Shown: piece after piece, positions 1 through 8,033 of the stretch
How the letters are laid out: every line of letters starts with the position of its first letter
How positions within the stretch are numbered: the first letter of the stretch is position 1
Origin: CF-161 sp035259145
GTDB lineage: Bacteria > Chloroflexota > Dormibacteria > Dormibacterales > Dormibacteraceae
Direction: 5' to 3'
Assembly: GCA_035259145.1 (NCBI GenBank)
Contig: DATFWQ010000129.1
Location: 1-15,690, forward strand
DNA: 15,690 nucleotides
The notes under the pieces: generated by a model
What the model saw: the letters and a program-made list of their open reading frames with translations, nothing else
Told to the model about the DNA's origin: nothing
Databases searched by the model: none
Made by a program: the position numbers and the translations under genes

Positions 1-1561
1 GACCCAGGCGGAGGAGACCCTCGAGCAGCCAGAACGAGCAGGGCAGGAAAGCGCCCTCCCGTCCCGGCAGACCGTCGTGCCCGACCGGGTACCGGTACAG
101 TAGCGGGCCACCGGCGCCGAGCTCCTTCCAGATCGAGTCGATGGTCTGGGCCACGCGCTCTCTCCCACCGTCCATGTCGAAGCCGGTCAGCGGAAGCAGC
201 AGGAGCGCGCTGTCCAGCTCGTCGGATCCGTAGGCGCGGACGTAGCAGCCTCGATCCGCGCTGAATCCCTGGCGCCGGACGTCTTCGGCCAGGAGATCGC
301 GTTGTCGCTCCCAGCGCGCGGCGCGCCTGCGGCTCATCCCCAGCGCGGCGGCTGTCCGGGCAGCCCGGTCGAGCGCGATCCAGGCCCACACCTTGGAATG
401 CACGCAGTGGGCGGGTTCGGCCCGAACCTCCCAGAGCCCCGCATCCGGCCGCCGCCAGTTGTCAACCACGAAGTCCGCGTACTCGGCCAGCGTGCGCCGC
501 CCCTCGCGGCTCAGCTTCTCGTCGGCCTGGACCAGGTTCCACAGCGCGTCTATGACCCACCCGTAGACGTCGAGCTGGTGCTGCTCCTCGGCCAGGTTGC
601 CGACCCGGACCGGCAGGCTGCCGTGGTAGCCGGACACGCCGGCGACCTCGCGCTCTGGCATCGACCTCTCCCCGTCGAGGTCGTAGAGCACTCTGATGGG
701 AGCCTCCTCCCGGCTGGCGCATCTGACCAACCAGTCGACGAACGCGCACGCCTCCGCGTTCTTGCCGACCGCCAGGAACGCAGCCACGCCCACGCTGGCG
801 TCGCGTGGCCAGGAGAAGCGGTAGTCCCAGTTGCGGACGCCCCCGACCTCCTCCGGGAGAGAGGTGGTCGGAGCGGCGACCGGAGCACCGCTGGGCGTGT
901 ACGTGAGCATGCGCAGGTTCATCAGGCTGCGGACGAGCACCTCGCCGTAGTGTTCACCGGATCGGATATCCCGGCTCCACCGGCGCCACCAGCGGTCGGT
1001 TGCGTCTATGAACCCCGTGGCCCGATCGGCGGGGACCGGATGGTCCCGGTCGGCGAGCACCGCCGACAGCGACTCGCCCTGGCGAAGCCGGAGGTTGACG
1101 GGCACCCCTGGCCGAACGGGAATGGAGGGTCTGACCGAGATGTCGATCGGAGCTTCGTCCTGCGTTCCGGGCAGGCCAGGCCGCGGATCGTAGAGCACCC
1201 GTACGCCGACCGACCCAGCGTCACACGAGAGCTGTCTCACGACGGTCGGCGAGTCGGTCCCCGTGGCCATCGCGTCGATCAGTGTCGCTCGGCCCGTGCC
1301 GCTCTCCCACGTGGTCTCCAGCACCGTCGACCGGTCGCGGTACCGGCGCTCGGTGCGCGTCACACCCTCGACGGCGATCTCGAAGCAGCCGCCCCGCTCG
1401 CCGTCGATCAGGCGCCCGAACACCGGCTCGGAGTCGAAGCGCGGCCAGCACATCCAGTCGATGGACCCCAACCGGGAGGTCAAGCCCGCGGTCCTAGTGT
1501 CGCCGATCATCCCGTAGTCACGGATCGGTGGCGCCTGCCAGCGGCCGCCCGGTTCTCCCAT
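1..1561 (-). CDS. GH15-family glucoamylase-like glycoside hydrolase, C-terminal end cut by window edge
   Basis: The reading frame is open from an ATG at 1561 to the left edge (520 codons, no stop), so the last roughly 70-130 residues of a usual 590-650-residue protein are missing. The start is preceded by a strong GGAAGAGGAG ribosome binding site. The N-terminal beta-sandwich region (about residues 1-220, with DYGMIGDTRTAGL near residue 15) is followed by the (alpha/alpha)6 catalytic domain. GH15 hallmarks are GGVRNWDYRFSWPRDAS around residues 240-256, EEQHQLDVYGWVIDAL, GLWEVRAEP with the presumed general acid Glu378, and EGAFLPCSFW with the presumed general base Glu502. The family includes glucoamylases, trehalases and dextran glucosidases, and the substrate cannot be set from sequence alone. 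No signal peptide is seen, so a cytoplasmic enzyme acting on oligosaccharides or trehalose is likely. It lies 80 bp downstream of the DUF993 gene on the same strand and may also have its own promoter. Confidence 0.93.
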   Translation of the reverse strand, partial: MGEPGGRWQAPPIRDYGMIGDTRTAGLTSRLGSIDWMCWPRFDSEPVFGRLIDGERGGCFEIAVEGVTRTERRYRDRSTVLETTWESGTGRATLIDAMATGTDSPTVVRQLSCDAGSVGVRVLYDPRPGLPGTQDEAPIDISVRPSIPVRPGVPVNLRLRQGESLSAVLADRDHPVPADRATGFIDATDRWWRRWSRDIRSGEHYGEVLVRSLMNLRMLTYTPSGAPVAAPTTSLPEEVGGVRNWDYRFSWPRDASVGVAAFLAVGKNAEACAFVDWLVRCASREEAPIRVLYDLDGERSMPEREVAGVSGYHGSLPVRVGNLAEEQHQLDVYGWVIDALWNLVQADEKLSREGRRTLAEYADFVVDNWRRPDAGLWEVRAEPAHCVHSKVWAWIALDRAARTAAALGMSRRRAARWERQRDLLAEDVRRQGFSADRGCYVRAYGSDELDSALLLLPLTGFDMDGGRERVAQTIDSIWKELGAGGPLLYRYPVGHDGLPGREGAFLPCSFWLLEGLLRLG

Positions 1562-1583
1562 CTCCTCTTCCTTGATCGAATTT

Positions 1584-1611
1584 ATCGTAGGGTGACGCTA
1601 TATTAGTTCAA
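1584..1611 (-). promoter_or_regulatory. Candidate sigma70-type promoter for the GH15 gene
   Basis: On the minus strand, TTGAAC (1611-1606) is followed after 16 bp by TACGAT (1589-1584), about 22 bp before the ATG at 1561. The gap 1562-1641 is visibly AT-richer than its surroundings, as expected for a promoter. The match is moderate: 4 of 6 bases in each box against TTGACA and TATAAT agree or nearly so. Read-through from the upstream DUF993 gene is equally possible, because I see no clear terminator in this gap. Confidence 0.35.
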
Positions 1612-1641
1612 GCACGCCAGCCACGACAGCTCAAGCCGGGT

Positions 1642-2811
1642 TCATGGCTGCTCCACCCCGAAGACCGACATCACCCTCCGCATCCGGTCGACTGCTATCT
1701 CGGCGTCCCGCAGCAGCCCGGCTCGATCAGCCAGCATGAAGAGCTGGGCCAGATGCACCGTCGAGCGACCGCTCTCGAGCCCTCCCACCATCCGGAAGTG
1801 GTTCTGGTGGCCGTTCAGATAGGCGAGAAAGACGATGCCCGTCTTGTAGAAGTAGGTCGGCGCTTTGAAGATGTGCCGAGAGAGGAGGACGGTCGGCTCC
1901 AGGATCGAACCAAACCCCTCCCGGTCCCCCGCATCCAGCGCGAGGAGGGCCGCCGAGGCCGCCGGCGCGATCGCGTCGAAGGCGCCCAGCAAGGCATCGC
2001 TGTGGTGGCCGTCGTCTCCGAGGATCGTGGTCGGGTAGTCGAAGTCGTCGCCGGTGAACATGTGGACGCCTGCGGGCAGCCGGCGTCGCATCTCGACTTC
2101 GCGCCGCTGGTCGAGCAGTGAGAGCTTGAGGCCCTCGACCTTCGGCCGGTTGCCGTCGATGATGGCAAGCAGGGTCGCCATGGCCACATCGAGATCGTTC
2201 GAGCCCCAGTACCCGCGAAGCTGCGGGTCGAAGACTTCGCCCAGCCAGTGGATGAGGGCTGGGCTCGACAGGCGTGAGAGGACGGTGCCGTACACGCGGT
2301 GGTAGTCGTCGGCAGACTTGGCGATTCGCGCCATCTCACGGCTCGCCATCAGCACTACCTGACCGCCCTGTGCCTCGACGAACTCGCACTGCTCTTCATA
2401 GGCCGCCTCGACCTCACGCAGTGAGCGGACGCTGCCCGGCGGAAGGTGATCCGTCTGGACGCCGCAGACGATTCGGCCACCCACGGCCTTCGCTTCTGCG
2501 ACCGACCTGCGTATCAGCTCTCTGGCGGCGGCCCAGTCCAGACCCATCCCCCGTTGGGCGGTGTCCATCGCTTCGGCAACTCCCAGCCCGTAGGACCAGA
2601 TGTGCCGGCGGAACGCCAGCGTCGTCTCCCAGTCGATGACCGCGGGTGACACCGGAGTGGTGTCAGCCAGGGGGTCGGCGACGACGTGAACCGCGGCATA
2701 TGGAATCCGGCTGACCGGCGGCCGGCCTCTGTCCGCGTACCTGAAGCCCTCCCCCACGCGGTAGTCGGTCAGGCTGCCGTCAGCAGTCGGCAGCCGCAGC
2801 GTTTCGGGCAT
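1642..2811 (-). CDS. DUF993 family protein, dihydrodipicolinate-synthase-like TIM barrel
   Basis: This 389-residue protein matches the DUF993 family from memory, notably the run around residues 60-95 (VIDWETTLAFRRHIWSYGLG and EAMDTAQRGMGLDWAAAREL). The family is grouped with class I aldolase-like (DapA-type) TIM barrels. Lys229 in VEGLKLSLLD sits where the Schiff-base lysine of DapA-like enzymes is expected. That would fit a retro-aldol or dehydratase reaction on a keto-acid, but no function is firmly established for the family. The ATG at 2811 has GGAGG about 7 bp upstream. It is transcribed divergently from the luciferase-like operon and is followed by the GH15 gene. Family relatives often sit beside sugar isomerases and Gfo/Idh oxidoreductases, but none is found here. 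Family call is confident, function unknown. Confidence 0.85.
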   Translation of the reverse strand: MPETLRLPTADGSLTDYRVGEGFRYADRGRPPVSRIPYAAVHVVADPLADTTPVSPAVIDWETTLAFRRHIWSYGLGVAEAMDTAQRGMGLDWAAARELIRRSVAEAKAVGGRIVCGVQTDHLPPGSVRSLREVEAAYEEQCEFVEAQGGQVVLMASREMARIAKSADDYHRVYGTVLSRLSSPALIHWLGEVFDPQLRGYWGSNDLDVAMATLLAIIDGNRPKVEGLKLSLLDQRREVEMRRRLPAGVHMFTGDDFDYPTTILGDDGHHSDALLGAFDAIAPAASAALLALDAGDREGFGSILEPTVLLSRHIFKAPTYFYKTGIVFLAYLNGHQNHFRMVGGLESGRSTVHLAQLFMLADRAGLLRDAEIAVDRMRRVMSVFGVEQP

Positions 2812-2876
2812 TCAGCATCCTCCGGTCGAGCAGCAGGTAGGGCGGGAGCGGAGGCTCCAGGCGAGCGCAGACTGCA

Positions 2877-2905
2877 TTGACATCCCGCTGAGCCGAAAAT
2901 ACCAT
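2877..2905 (+). promoter_or_regulatory. Strong candidate sigma70-type promoter for the luciferase-like operon
   Basis: A perfect -35 box TTGACA (2877-2882) is separated by exactly 17 bp from TACCAT (2900-2905), a 4/6 match to TATAAT. The predicted transcription start near 2912 leaves a leader of about 110 nt before the ATG at 3022. It is the best promoter match I found in the window and points at the five-gene operon. A second, poorer candidate, TTGACG (2938-2943) with TCAAAG 17 bp later, lies downstream. Confidence 0.5.
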
Positions 2906-2911
2906 CGGCTC
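2890..2911. promoter_or_regulatory. Perfect 7+7 dyad overlapping the -10 box, candidate operator
   Basis: GAGCCGA (2890-2896) and TCGGCTC (2905-2911) form a perfect inverted repeat with an 8-bp AT-rich spacer. The dyad covers the -10 box of the promoter above and ends at its likely start site. That placement fits a repressor operator. At RNA level it could only form a hairpin from a start further upstream. No regulator gene is in the window to pair with it. Confidence 0.4.
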
Positions 2912-3021
2912 GTCATTGGAAGACGATTCCCTTACAGTTGACGGTTCCCATCCGAGTCCATCAAAGCTCCTAGGCGTCCACCCCGAAGTCATCCACTGCT
3001 GAGAACACTGGCAACTCATCA

Positions 3022-4041
3022 ATGAAGCTCGGCGTTTTCGTACCGTCCTACCTGCTGCCTGGAGACGAGGCCAGGCACGGCGATCAGATGAGAGGCTTCG
3101 CCGCGCGCGCCGAGGAGCTCGGCTTCGACTCATTGTGGATCACCGACCACCTGCTCTCGGCCCCCCGCTTCTACCGCGTGGGCTGGACGGAGCCCTTGAT
3201 GACGCTCAGCCACGTTGCCGCCGTCACCAGCCGGATACAGCTCGGAACGTCCATCCTGGTTCTGCCGACCCACAATCCCGTGATACTGGCCAAGGAGATC
3301 GCCACCCTTCAGCACCTCAGCGGCGGCCGCTACGTCTACGGCGTTGGGACGGGCTGGAACGGGCCCGAGTTCGAGTCGACCGGCGGCACCAGACCGCAGC
3401 GGGGCCGCCGCACAGATGAGGTGCTCGACGCCTCGATGCAGCTCCTGAAGGCGCCTAATCAGACCTTCCACGGGAAGTACTACAGGTTTGAGAACATCAC
3501 GGTCGAGCCGCTCGGCCAGGCGCCGCCCGTCTGGGTGGCGGGAGGCCGCCAGTACGCTCACGAGGCCTCGCCCGATCAGGACCGGATGGATCCAAACGTC
3601 CTGAAGAGAATCTGCCGCTGGGACGGCTGGATCGCTCGCCCGACGTCGTCCCCGGACCAGTTCGTGCTCGACCTTGCGGAGATCGACGCGGAGCTCGAGC
3701 GACAGGGCACATCTCGATCGCACAAGGGGTTCGTAGTCGCGCACGAGAACTTCTGCTGGCTCAGCGAGAAGGCACGGCACGACGACGCTCTGGCCGAACA
3801 GAAGCAGTACATGCTCGGTGTGGTCTCCGACGAACGGCCCTGGGAGTATATCGAGGCGGTCTATCTCACCGGAACCATCGACGAGGTTCAACACCGGATC
3901 CAGGAGCGGATCAACGCCGGCGTCGAGCACATGTTCCTGCACACGATCACGGCCGACCTCGGTCAGCTAGAGCTCTTCGCCAGGCACTTGCTGCAGCCGT
4001 TCAAGAACGCCCGACCTGACAAGCGTCCAGCCGTGGCATGA
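3022..4041 (+). CDS. Luciferase-like (LLM class) flavin/F420-dependent oxidoreductase
   Basis: This 339-residue protein has a typical bacterial-luciferase-type TIM barrel. It begins MKLGVFVPSYLLPG, has AARAEELGFDSLWITDHLL near residue 30, then SRIQLGTSILVLPTHNPVIL, LSGGRYVYGVGTGW with EFESTG, and PPVWVAGGR near residue 170. The order and length fit the LLM family, whose members use F420 or reduced FMN for hydride transfer or mono-oxygenation. The start is set by this standard N-terminus, although no strong ribosome binding site precedes it. It is the first gene of the operon, and its stop overlaps the next start by 4 bp (ATGA), implying translational coupling. With an SDR, MaoC hydratase and CoA-transferase it probably carries out the oxidation step on the operon's substrate. 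Cofactor and substrate cannot be told from the sequence. Confidence 0.93.
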   Translation: MKLGVFVPSYLLPGDEARHGDQMRGFAARAEELGFDSLWITDHLLSAPRFYRVGWTEPLMTLSHVAAVTSRIQLGTSILVLPTHNPVILAKEIATLQHLSGGRYVYGVGTGWNGPEFESTGGTRPQRGRRTDEVLDASMQLLKAPNQTFHGKYYRFENITVEPLGQAPPVWVAGGRQYAHEASPDQDRMDPNVLKRICRWDGWIARPTSSPDQFVLDLAEIDAELERQGTSRSHKGFVVAHENFCWLSEKARHDDALAEQKQYMLGVVSDERPWEYIEAVYLTGTIDEVQHRIQERINAGVEHMFLHTITADLGQLELFARHLLQPFKNARPDKRPAVA

Positions 4042-4790
4042 GACGGTTCGAGGGCAAGACCGCTCTGGTGACGGGCGGCGCTCGGGGCATCGGTTTTGCC
4101 ATCAGTCGAGCCTTCCACCGTGAGGGCGCGTCGGTGGTCGCCGTCACACGGCGCGATGAACAGGCGGCAGCGGTGCGCCAGGAGTTCGGGGGCGATGATC
4201 GTTTCCGAGTCGAGATCGCTGACGTCCGTGACCGCGCGTCGCTGGAACGCGTTCGCGACAGCCTCGACGAGCTCCAAATCCTGGTCCCCAACGCGGGCGT
4301 GGCGACGCGGGCCGAGGCCCTCGATCTCGATGCAGACGCCCTTCACGCCATGATCGACACCAACTATTACGGCGTGTTCATTACTTGCCAGGTCTTCGGG
4401 CCCCTGTTGCTGAGGTCGCCTGGCGGTCGTGTCGTCATTACCAGCTCCATCAGCGCGATCCACGGCCAGAAGCTGAGGGCCGCCTACTGCGGGACCAAGG
4501 GCGCGGTGTCGGCCCTGGTACGCGCGCTGGCGGTGGAATGGGGGCCTCGAGGAGCCACCGTCAACGCGGTCGCGCCCGGCATCACTCGCACTCCCCTGAT
4601 ACAAGCCTATGCGGACGCCAACCCGGACAAGGTCGCGGCCGGCATCGTCCACACTCCACTGCGCCGGCTGGGAGAGCCTGAAGACGTCGCCGACGTCGTC
4701 CTCTTCTTCGCCTCAGACGCGGCGCGGTACGTCACCGGGCAGACACTGGTCGTGGACGGCGGCATGACCGCAGGCAGCGACTGGTGGTAG
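4038..4790 (+). CDS. Short-chain dehydrogenase/reductase (SDR)
   Basis: This is a classical 250-residue SDR with a Rossmann fold. The dinucleotide-binding motif TGGARGIG is at residues 12-19, PNAG near 84-87 and Asn109 in helix 4. The catalytic Ser137, Tyr150 and Lys154 (YCGTK) are all present. VNAVAPGITRTPL and the C-terminal GQTLVVDGGMTAG complete the family pattern. Arginines just after the second beta strand (VAVTRRD, residues 34-40) suggest a preference for NADP(H), which is an inference. It starts inside the luciferase-like gene's stop (4-bp overlap) and is followed after 18 bp by the MaoC gene. It likely oxidises a hydroxyl group or reduces a keto group of the same pathway intermediate. 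FabG-like activity is the main alternative. Confidence 0.94.
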   Translation: MRRFEGKTALVTGGARGIGFAISRAFHREGASVVAVTRRDEQAAAVRQEFGGDDRFRVEIADVRDRASLERVRDSLDELQILVPNAGVATRAEALDLDADALHAMIDTNYYGVFITCQVFGPLLLRSPGGRVVITSSISAIHGQKLRAAYCGTKGAVSALVRALAVEWGPRGATVNAVAPGITRTPLIQAYADANPDKVAAGIVHTPLRRLGEPEDVADVVLFFASDAARYVTGQTLVVDGGMTAGSDWW

Positions 4791-4808
4791 AGGGGCAGAG
4801 GAACTGCA

Positions 4809-5252
4809 ATGAACGAATCTGGTGGCGTCCGCGGCCGTACGGTCGCGGACATCCCGCTCGGGCTGAAGACCCGCGTCAGCAAGACGGTGAGCGAATCGGA
4901 CGTCTACCTCTTTGCCGGCATCACCGGCGACTTCGATCAGAACCACGTTGACGAGGAGTTCTGCAAGCGGACCAGCTTCGGACATCGGATCGCCCACGGC
5001 GCGCTGATTCTCGGCTACACCTCGGCGGCTTCCACCCAGATCCTGCACGCGTTCGACCGCCCCATGGTGTCTGTCGGCTATGACCGGGTGCGCTTTCTCA
5101 AGCCCGTCTACTTTGGGGACACCATCACGGTCGACTACGAGATCACCCAGGTCGTGCCCGAGAAAGAGAGGCTGCTCAGCAAGGTCGAGGTGTCGAACCA
5201 GAGGGGGGAGCTGGTCATGGTCGCCACGCACCTGATGCAGCTGGTCGATTGA
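4809..5252 (+). CDS. MaoC-like hotdog-fold hydratase/dehydratase
   Basis: This 147-residue single-hotdog protein carries the R-hydratase motif in FAGITGDFDQNHVDEEF, followed by IAHGALILG. Asp41 and His46 match the catalytic Asp/His pair of PhaJ-type (R)-specific enoyl-CoA hydratases. The Asn-Pro normally before the motif's Ile-His is replaced by Gln-Asn (residues 44-45). The length is normal for the family. GAGGA lies about 7 bp upstream of the ATG. It probably hydrates an enoyl-CoA or dehydrates a hydroxyacyl-CoA, which fits the CoA-transferase encoded immediately downstream (1-bp stop/start overlap). Related proteins also act on mesaconyl- or methylmalyl-type CoA esters, so the exact substrate stays open. 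Confidence 0.92.
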   Translation: MNESGGVRGRTVADIPLGLKTRVSKTVSESDVYLFAGITGDFDQNHVDEEFCKRTSFGHRIAHGALILGYTSAASTQILHAFDRPMVSVGYDRVRFLKPVYFGDTITVDYEITQVVPEKERLLSKVEVSNQRGELVMVATHLMQLVD

Positions 5253-6439
5253 TGCCGATAAGGAGCCTGGAAGGAGTACGCATCGCCGCGTTCACGCAGT
5301 TTCTCCTGGGACCGGCCGGCGTCCAGCTCCTTGCCGACCTCGGTGCCGACGTCGTCAAGGTGGAAGCGCCGCACCAGGGCGCCTGGGAACGCCACTGGTC
5401 CGGCGCGGAGAGCTTCCCCGGCGGCGTGAGCGCCTTCTTCATGCTGGCGAACCGGAACGTCAGGAGCGTTACCCTCAACCTGAAGTCGGACCCTGGCCTG
5501 GAGGCCGCCCGCAAGTTGATCGAGTCCTCGGAGATTGTGGTCGAGAACTTCCGCCCGGGGGTCATGGACCGGCTCGGGCTCGGCTACCAATCTGCGAAAC
5601 AGCTTCGGCCCGAGATCGTCTACGTCTCGGCTTCCGGATACGGCTCGAGGGGCCCGTATCGGGACCTCCCAGGCCAGGATTTGCTGATCCAGGCGGTCTC
5701 AGGGCTGGCGTCGATCTCCGGGCGCGCCGGCGAGCACCCTGTCCCGTTGGGGGCCGCGATGGTCGATCAGCATGGCGCGGCGCTGCTGGCAATGGCGACT
5801 CTGGCCGCGGTCCTGCACCGCGATCGCACAGGGGAGGGGCAACACGTCGAGGTCGTGATGCTGGATGCGGCCCTCGACCTGGCGACCGAGCCGGTCGTCT
5901 ACCACATGAGCGGAGCGCAGCTCGAACGTCCTCGGTCCTGGGTCACCGACACGTTCCACGCGGCGCCATATGGGATCTACCCGACCAGCGACGGCGCCGT
6001 CGCCATCTCAATGTCTCCGGTTGCGCAGGTCCGTCACGCCCTCGGCGATCCCCCCGAGCTGGAGCCGTTCGAGGATCCAGCGATCGCGTTCGAGCGCCGC
6101 GACGACATCAGTACCGCCCTAGGGCGGCTCCTACAGGGGATGCCCACCAGGGAAGTTGTCGAGCGGCTCCGCGCCGAGGCGGTCTGGTGTGCACCCGTCA
6201 ATGACCTGGAAACTGCCCTGGCTGATCCCGCGGTGCGGTACCTGAACCCGGTCCTGGAGTTCGATCACCCGGAGGCAGGGCGGGTAAGAGTGCTGAAGCA
6301 CCCCGTGCGTTATGGCGTGGGTGAGCCCCGGCTGCGCCACCTGCCGCCTCGCGTCGGGGAGCACACCGACCAGGTGCTGGGCGAGCTCGGCTACTCAGCG
6401 GATTCGATAGCAGCGATGCGATCGTCGGGCACGGTCTGA
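5252..6439 (+). CDS. Class III CoA-transferase (CaiB/BaiF/Frc family)
   Basis: This 395-residue protein has the family's N-terminal nucleotide-fold signature (LEGVRIAAFTQFLLGP, LLADLGADVVKVEAP). It then has VVENFRPGVMDRLGLGY near residue 97, YVSASGYGSRGPY near 124 and the interlocked-domain segment DRTGEGQHVEVVMLDAAL. Counting from the TTG at 5249, Asp173 in PLGAAMVDQHG aligns with the acyl-forming aspartate of formyl-CoA transferase. Such enzymes move CoA between organic acids through an aspartyl-acyl intermediate. I prefer the ATG at 5252, whose first base is the last base of the MaoC stop (TGATG). A TTG at 5249 would add one residue. No CoA ligase lies in the operon, so this enzyme probably activates the pathway's acid, using another acyl-CoA as donor. 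Donor and acceptor are unknown. Confidence 0.93.
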   Translation: MPIRSLEGVRIAAFTQFLLGPAGVQLLADLGADVVKVEAPHQGAWERHWSGAESFPGGVSAFFMLANRNVRSVTLNLKSDPGLEAARKLIESSEIVVENFRPGVMDRLGLGYQSAKQLRPEIVYVSASGYGSRGPYRDLPGQDLLIQAVSGLASISGRAGEHPVPLGAAMVDQHGAALLAMATLAAVLHRDRTGEGQHVEVVMLDAALDLATEPVVYHMSGAQLERPRSWVTDTFHAAPYGIYPTSDGAVAISMSPVAQVRHALGDPPELEPFEDPAIAFERRDDISTALGRLLQGMPTREVVERLRAEAVWCAPVNDLETALADPAVRYLNPVLEFDHPEAGRVRVLKHPVRYGVGEPRLRHLPPRVGEHTDQVLGELGYSADSIAAMRSSGTV

Positions 6440-6455
6440 CGACCCTGCACGTGTG

Positions 6456-6462
6456 AAGGAGG
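6456..6462 (+). promoter_or_regulatory. Strong ribosome binding site deciding a GTG start
   Basis: AAGGAGG lies 8 bp before the GTG at 6471. It supports GTG as the true start of the amidase and shows that this gene, unlike the overlapping ones before it, initiates independently. Confidence 0.75.
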
Positions 6463-6470
6463 GCTAAATC

Positions 6471-7964
6471 GTGACAACAAACCAGGCTTCTGGCGAAGAG
6501 ATCGCATGGATGTCCGCCGCCGAGTTGGGCCGCCGCATCCGTCGTCGAGAGCTCTCGGCGTTGGAGGTCCTCAAGGCCACCATCGAGCGCATCGAGAAGC
6601 GCAATCCCTCCATCAACGCCTTCGTCTACAAGGGCTTCGACGACGCCCGAAAGGCTGCCGCGGCCGCCGACGAGGCCGTCCGCTCGGGTCGTGAGGTGGG
6701 AGCGCTGCACGGTGTGCCCATCGCGATCAAGGACCTGTTCGACTTCAAGCCGGGCTGGCCGTCCACCTTTGGAGGCATTCGAGCGCTGGCGAACAACGTG
6801 CTGGACTTCCACTGCCTGTTCGCGGAGCGCATGGAGCGTGCCGGCGCGGTGCTGGTGGGGAAGACGAATTCGCCGACCATGGGCCTACGCGGGACCTGCG
6901 ACAACTACCTCTTCGGTCCTTCGCGCAATCCCTTCGACACCTCACGCAACACCGGAGGCTCCTCCGGCGGCAGCGCCGCCGCGGTCGCGGACGGCCTCGT
7001 TCCGCTCGCGGAGGGTACCGACGGAGGAGGCTCGATCCGGATCCCGGCCGCCTGGTGCGGTGTCTACGGTTACAAGGCCTCGTTTGGACGGGTGCCCCAG
7101 ACCGGCCGGCCCAACGCATTCCAGAGCATCACCCCGTACATATTCGAGGGATCAATCACCCGCACCGTGGAGGACGCGGCAGTCAGCCTGGACGTCCTGG
7201 CCGGTCCGGATCCGCGAGATCCCCTCTGCCTCCTCGACAAGCCTGACTTCGCACCCGCGCTGGCACGCTCCATCAAGGGCTGGAAAATCGCCTACAGCGC
7301 TGACTTCGACGTCTTTCCGGTCGAGCAGGCTGTCGCCTCGACGGTGCGCGGCGCTCTTCCGGCGTTCGAGGAGGCGGGGGCCTCCGTGGAGGAAGTAAGA
7401 GTCGGCATCACGCGGCATCAACGAGAGCTGAGCGACGTCTGGACCCGGCTCATCATGCCGTTGAACATCGGTGGACTCGAGAGTCTGAAGGCGGCAGGGG
7501 TAGACCTCTTGAAAGATCATCCAGACGACCTGCCACCCCAGTACCGGCAGTGGGTGAATGTGGGTTATGGGCTCAGCGTGACGGACGTGTGGGCAGACCA
7601 GATCGCCCGCAGCGAGGTCTACGACGCAATCGAATCCGTCCTCGCCAGATACGAGCTGCTCGTGACGCCCACCCTTGCCTGCATGCCGGTGAAGAACGCC
7701 GACGACGGTAATACCGTGGGGCCTCGGGAGGTCAATGGCGTCGAGGTTGATCCGCTGATCGGGTGGTGCCTGACCTACTTCATCAACTTCTCGGGCCACC
7801 CAGCCGCTTCCATCCCGGCCGGCCTGCACGGCGGCCTGCCCGTGGGCCTCCAGATCATCGGGCGCCGTGGAGCCGACCAGGACGTTCTGGCCGCCAGTGC
7901 GGCCTTTGAACGAGTGAAGCCATGGCAGAACACGTACAGGGTCTGCGCTGAGCGCCCTCTCTGA
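6471..7964 (+). CDS. Amidase signature family hydrolase
   Basis: This 497-residue enzyme starts at GTG and carries a complete Ser-cisSer-Lys triad. Lys87 is in GVPIAIKDLFDF, Ser164 in NTGGSSGGSAAAVADG, and the nucleophile Ser188 in AEGTDGGGSIRIPAAW. The 24-residue spacing between the two serines is the family norm. These enzymes hydrolyse carboxamides, and some act on carbamates or cyclic amides. GatA is an unlikely assignment, because no gatB or gatC is adjacent and the operon is catabolic. It lies 31 bp after the CoA-transferase gene and is the last gene of the operon, ahead of a hairpin-rich convergent gap. It may release ammonia or an amine from the starting compound and hand the free acid to the CoA-transferase, which is an inference from gene order. 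Confidence 0.94.
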   Translation: MTTNQASGEEIAWMSAAELGRRIRRRELSALEVLKATIERIEKRNPSINAFVYKGFDDARKAAAAADEAVRSGREVGALHGVPIAIKDLFDFKPGWPSTFGGIRALANNVLDFHCLFAERMERAGAVLVGKTNSPTMGLRGTCDNYLFGPSRNPFDTSRNTGGSSGGSAAAVADGLVPLAEGTDGGGSIRIPAAWCGVYGYKASFGRVPQTGRPNAFQSITPYIFEGSITRTVEDAAVSLDVLAGPDPRDPLCLLDKPDFAPALARSIKGWKIAYSADFDVFPVEQAVASTVRGALPAFEEAGASVEEVRVGITRHQRELSDVWTRLIMPLNIGGLESLKAAGVDLLKDHPDDLPPQYRQWVNVGYGLSVTDVWADQIARSEVYDAIESVLARYELLVTPTLACMPVKNADDGNTVGPREVNGVEVDPLIGWCLTYFINFSGHPAASIPAGLHGGLPVGLQIIGRRGADQDVLAASAAFERVKPWQNTYRVCAERPL

Positions 7965-8033
7965 TCGCCTGTTGGCTCCAGTAGCCGAACTGCAGGTTCA
8001 CGATCAGGTCTGGTTGCTGATGCGTGGCGGGTA

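Noticed and set aside
302..1606. Long plus-strand open frame (434 codons) opposite the GH15 gene
   Set aside because: It is a GC-driven antisense shadow. The translation is low-complexity and rich in Arg, Pro and Val with no recognisable motif, while the minus strand encodes full GH15 motifs.
3130..3942. Minus-strand open frame of 270 codons inside the luciferase-like gene
   Set aside because: It is an antisense shadow. The plus strand carries the full LLM domain.
6471..7964. GatA subunit of the tRNA amidotransferase
   Set aside because: The signature motifs are shared with all amidases. No gatB or gatC is adjacent, and the gene closes a catabolic operon.
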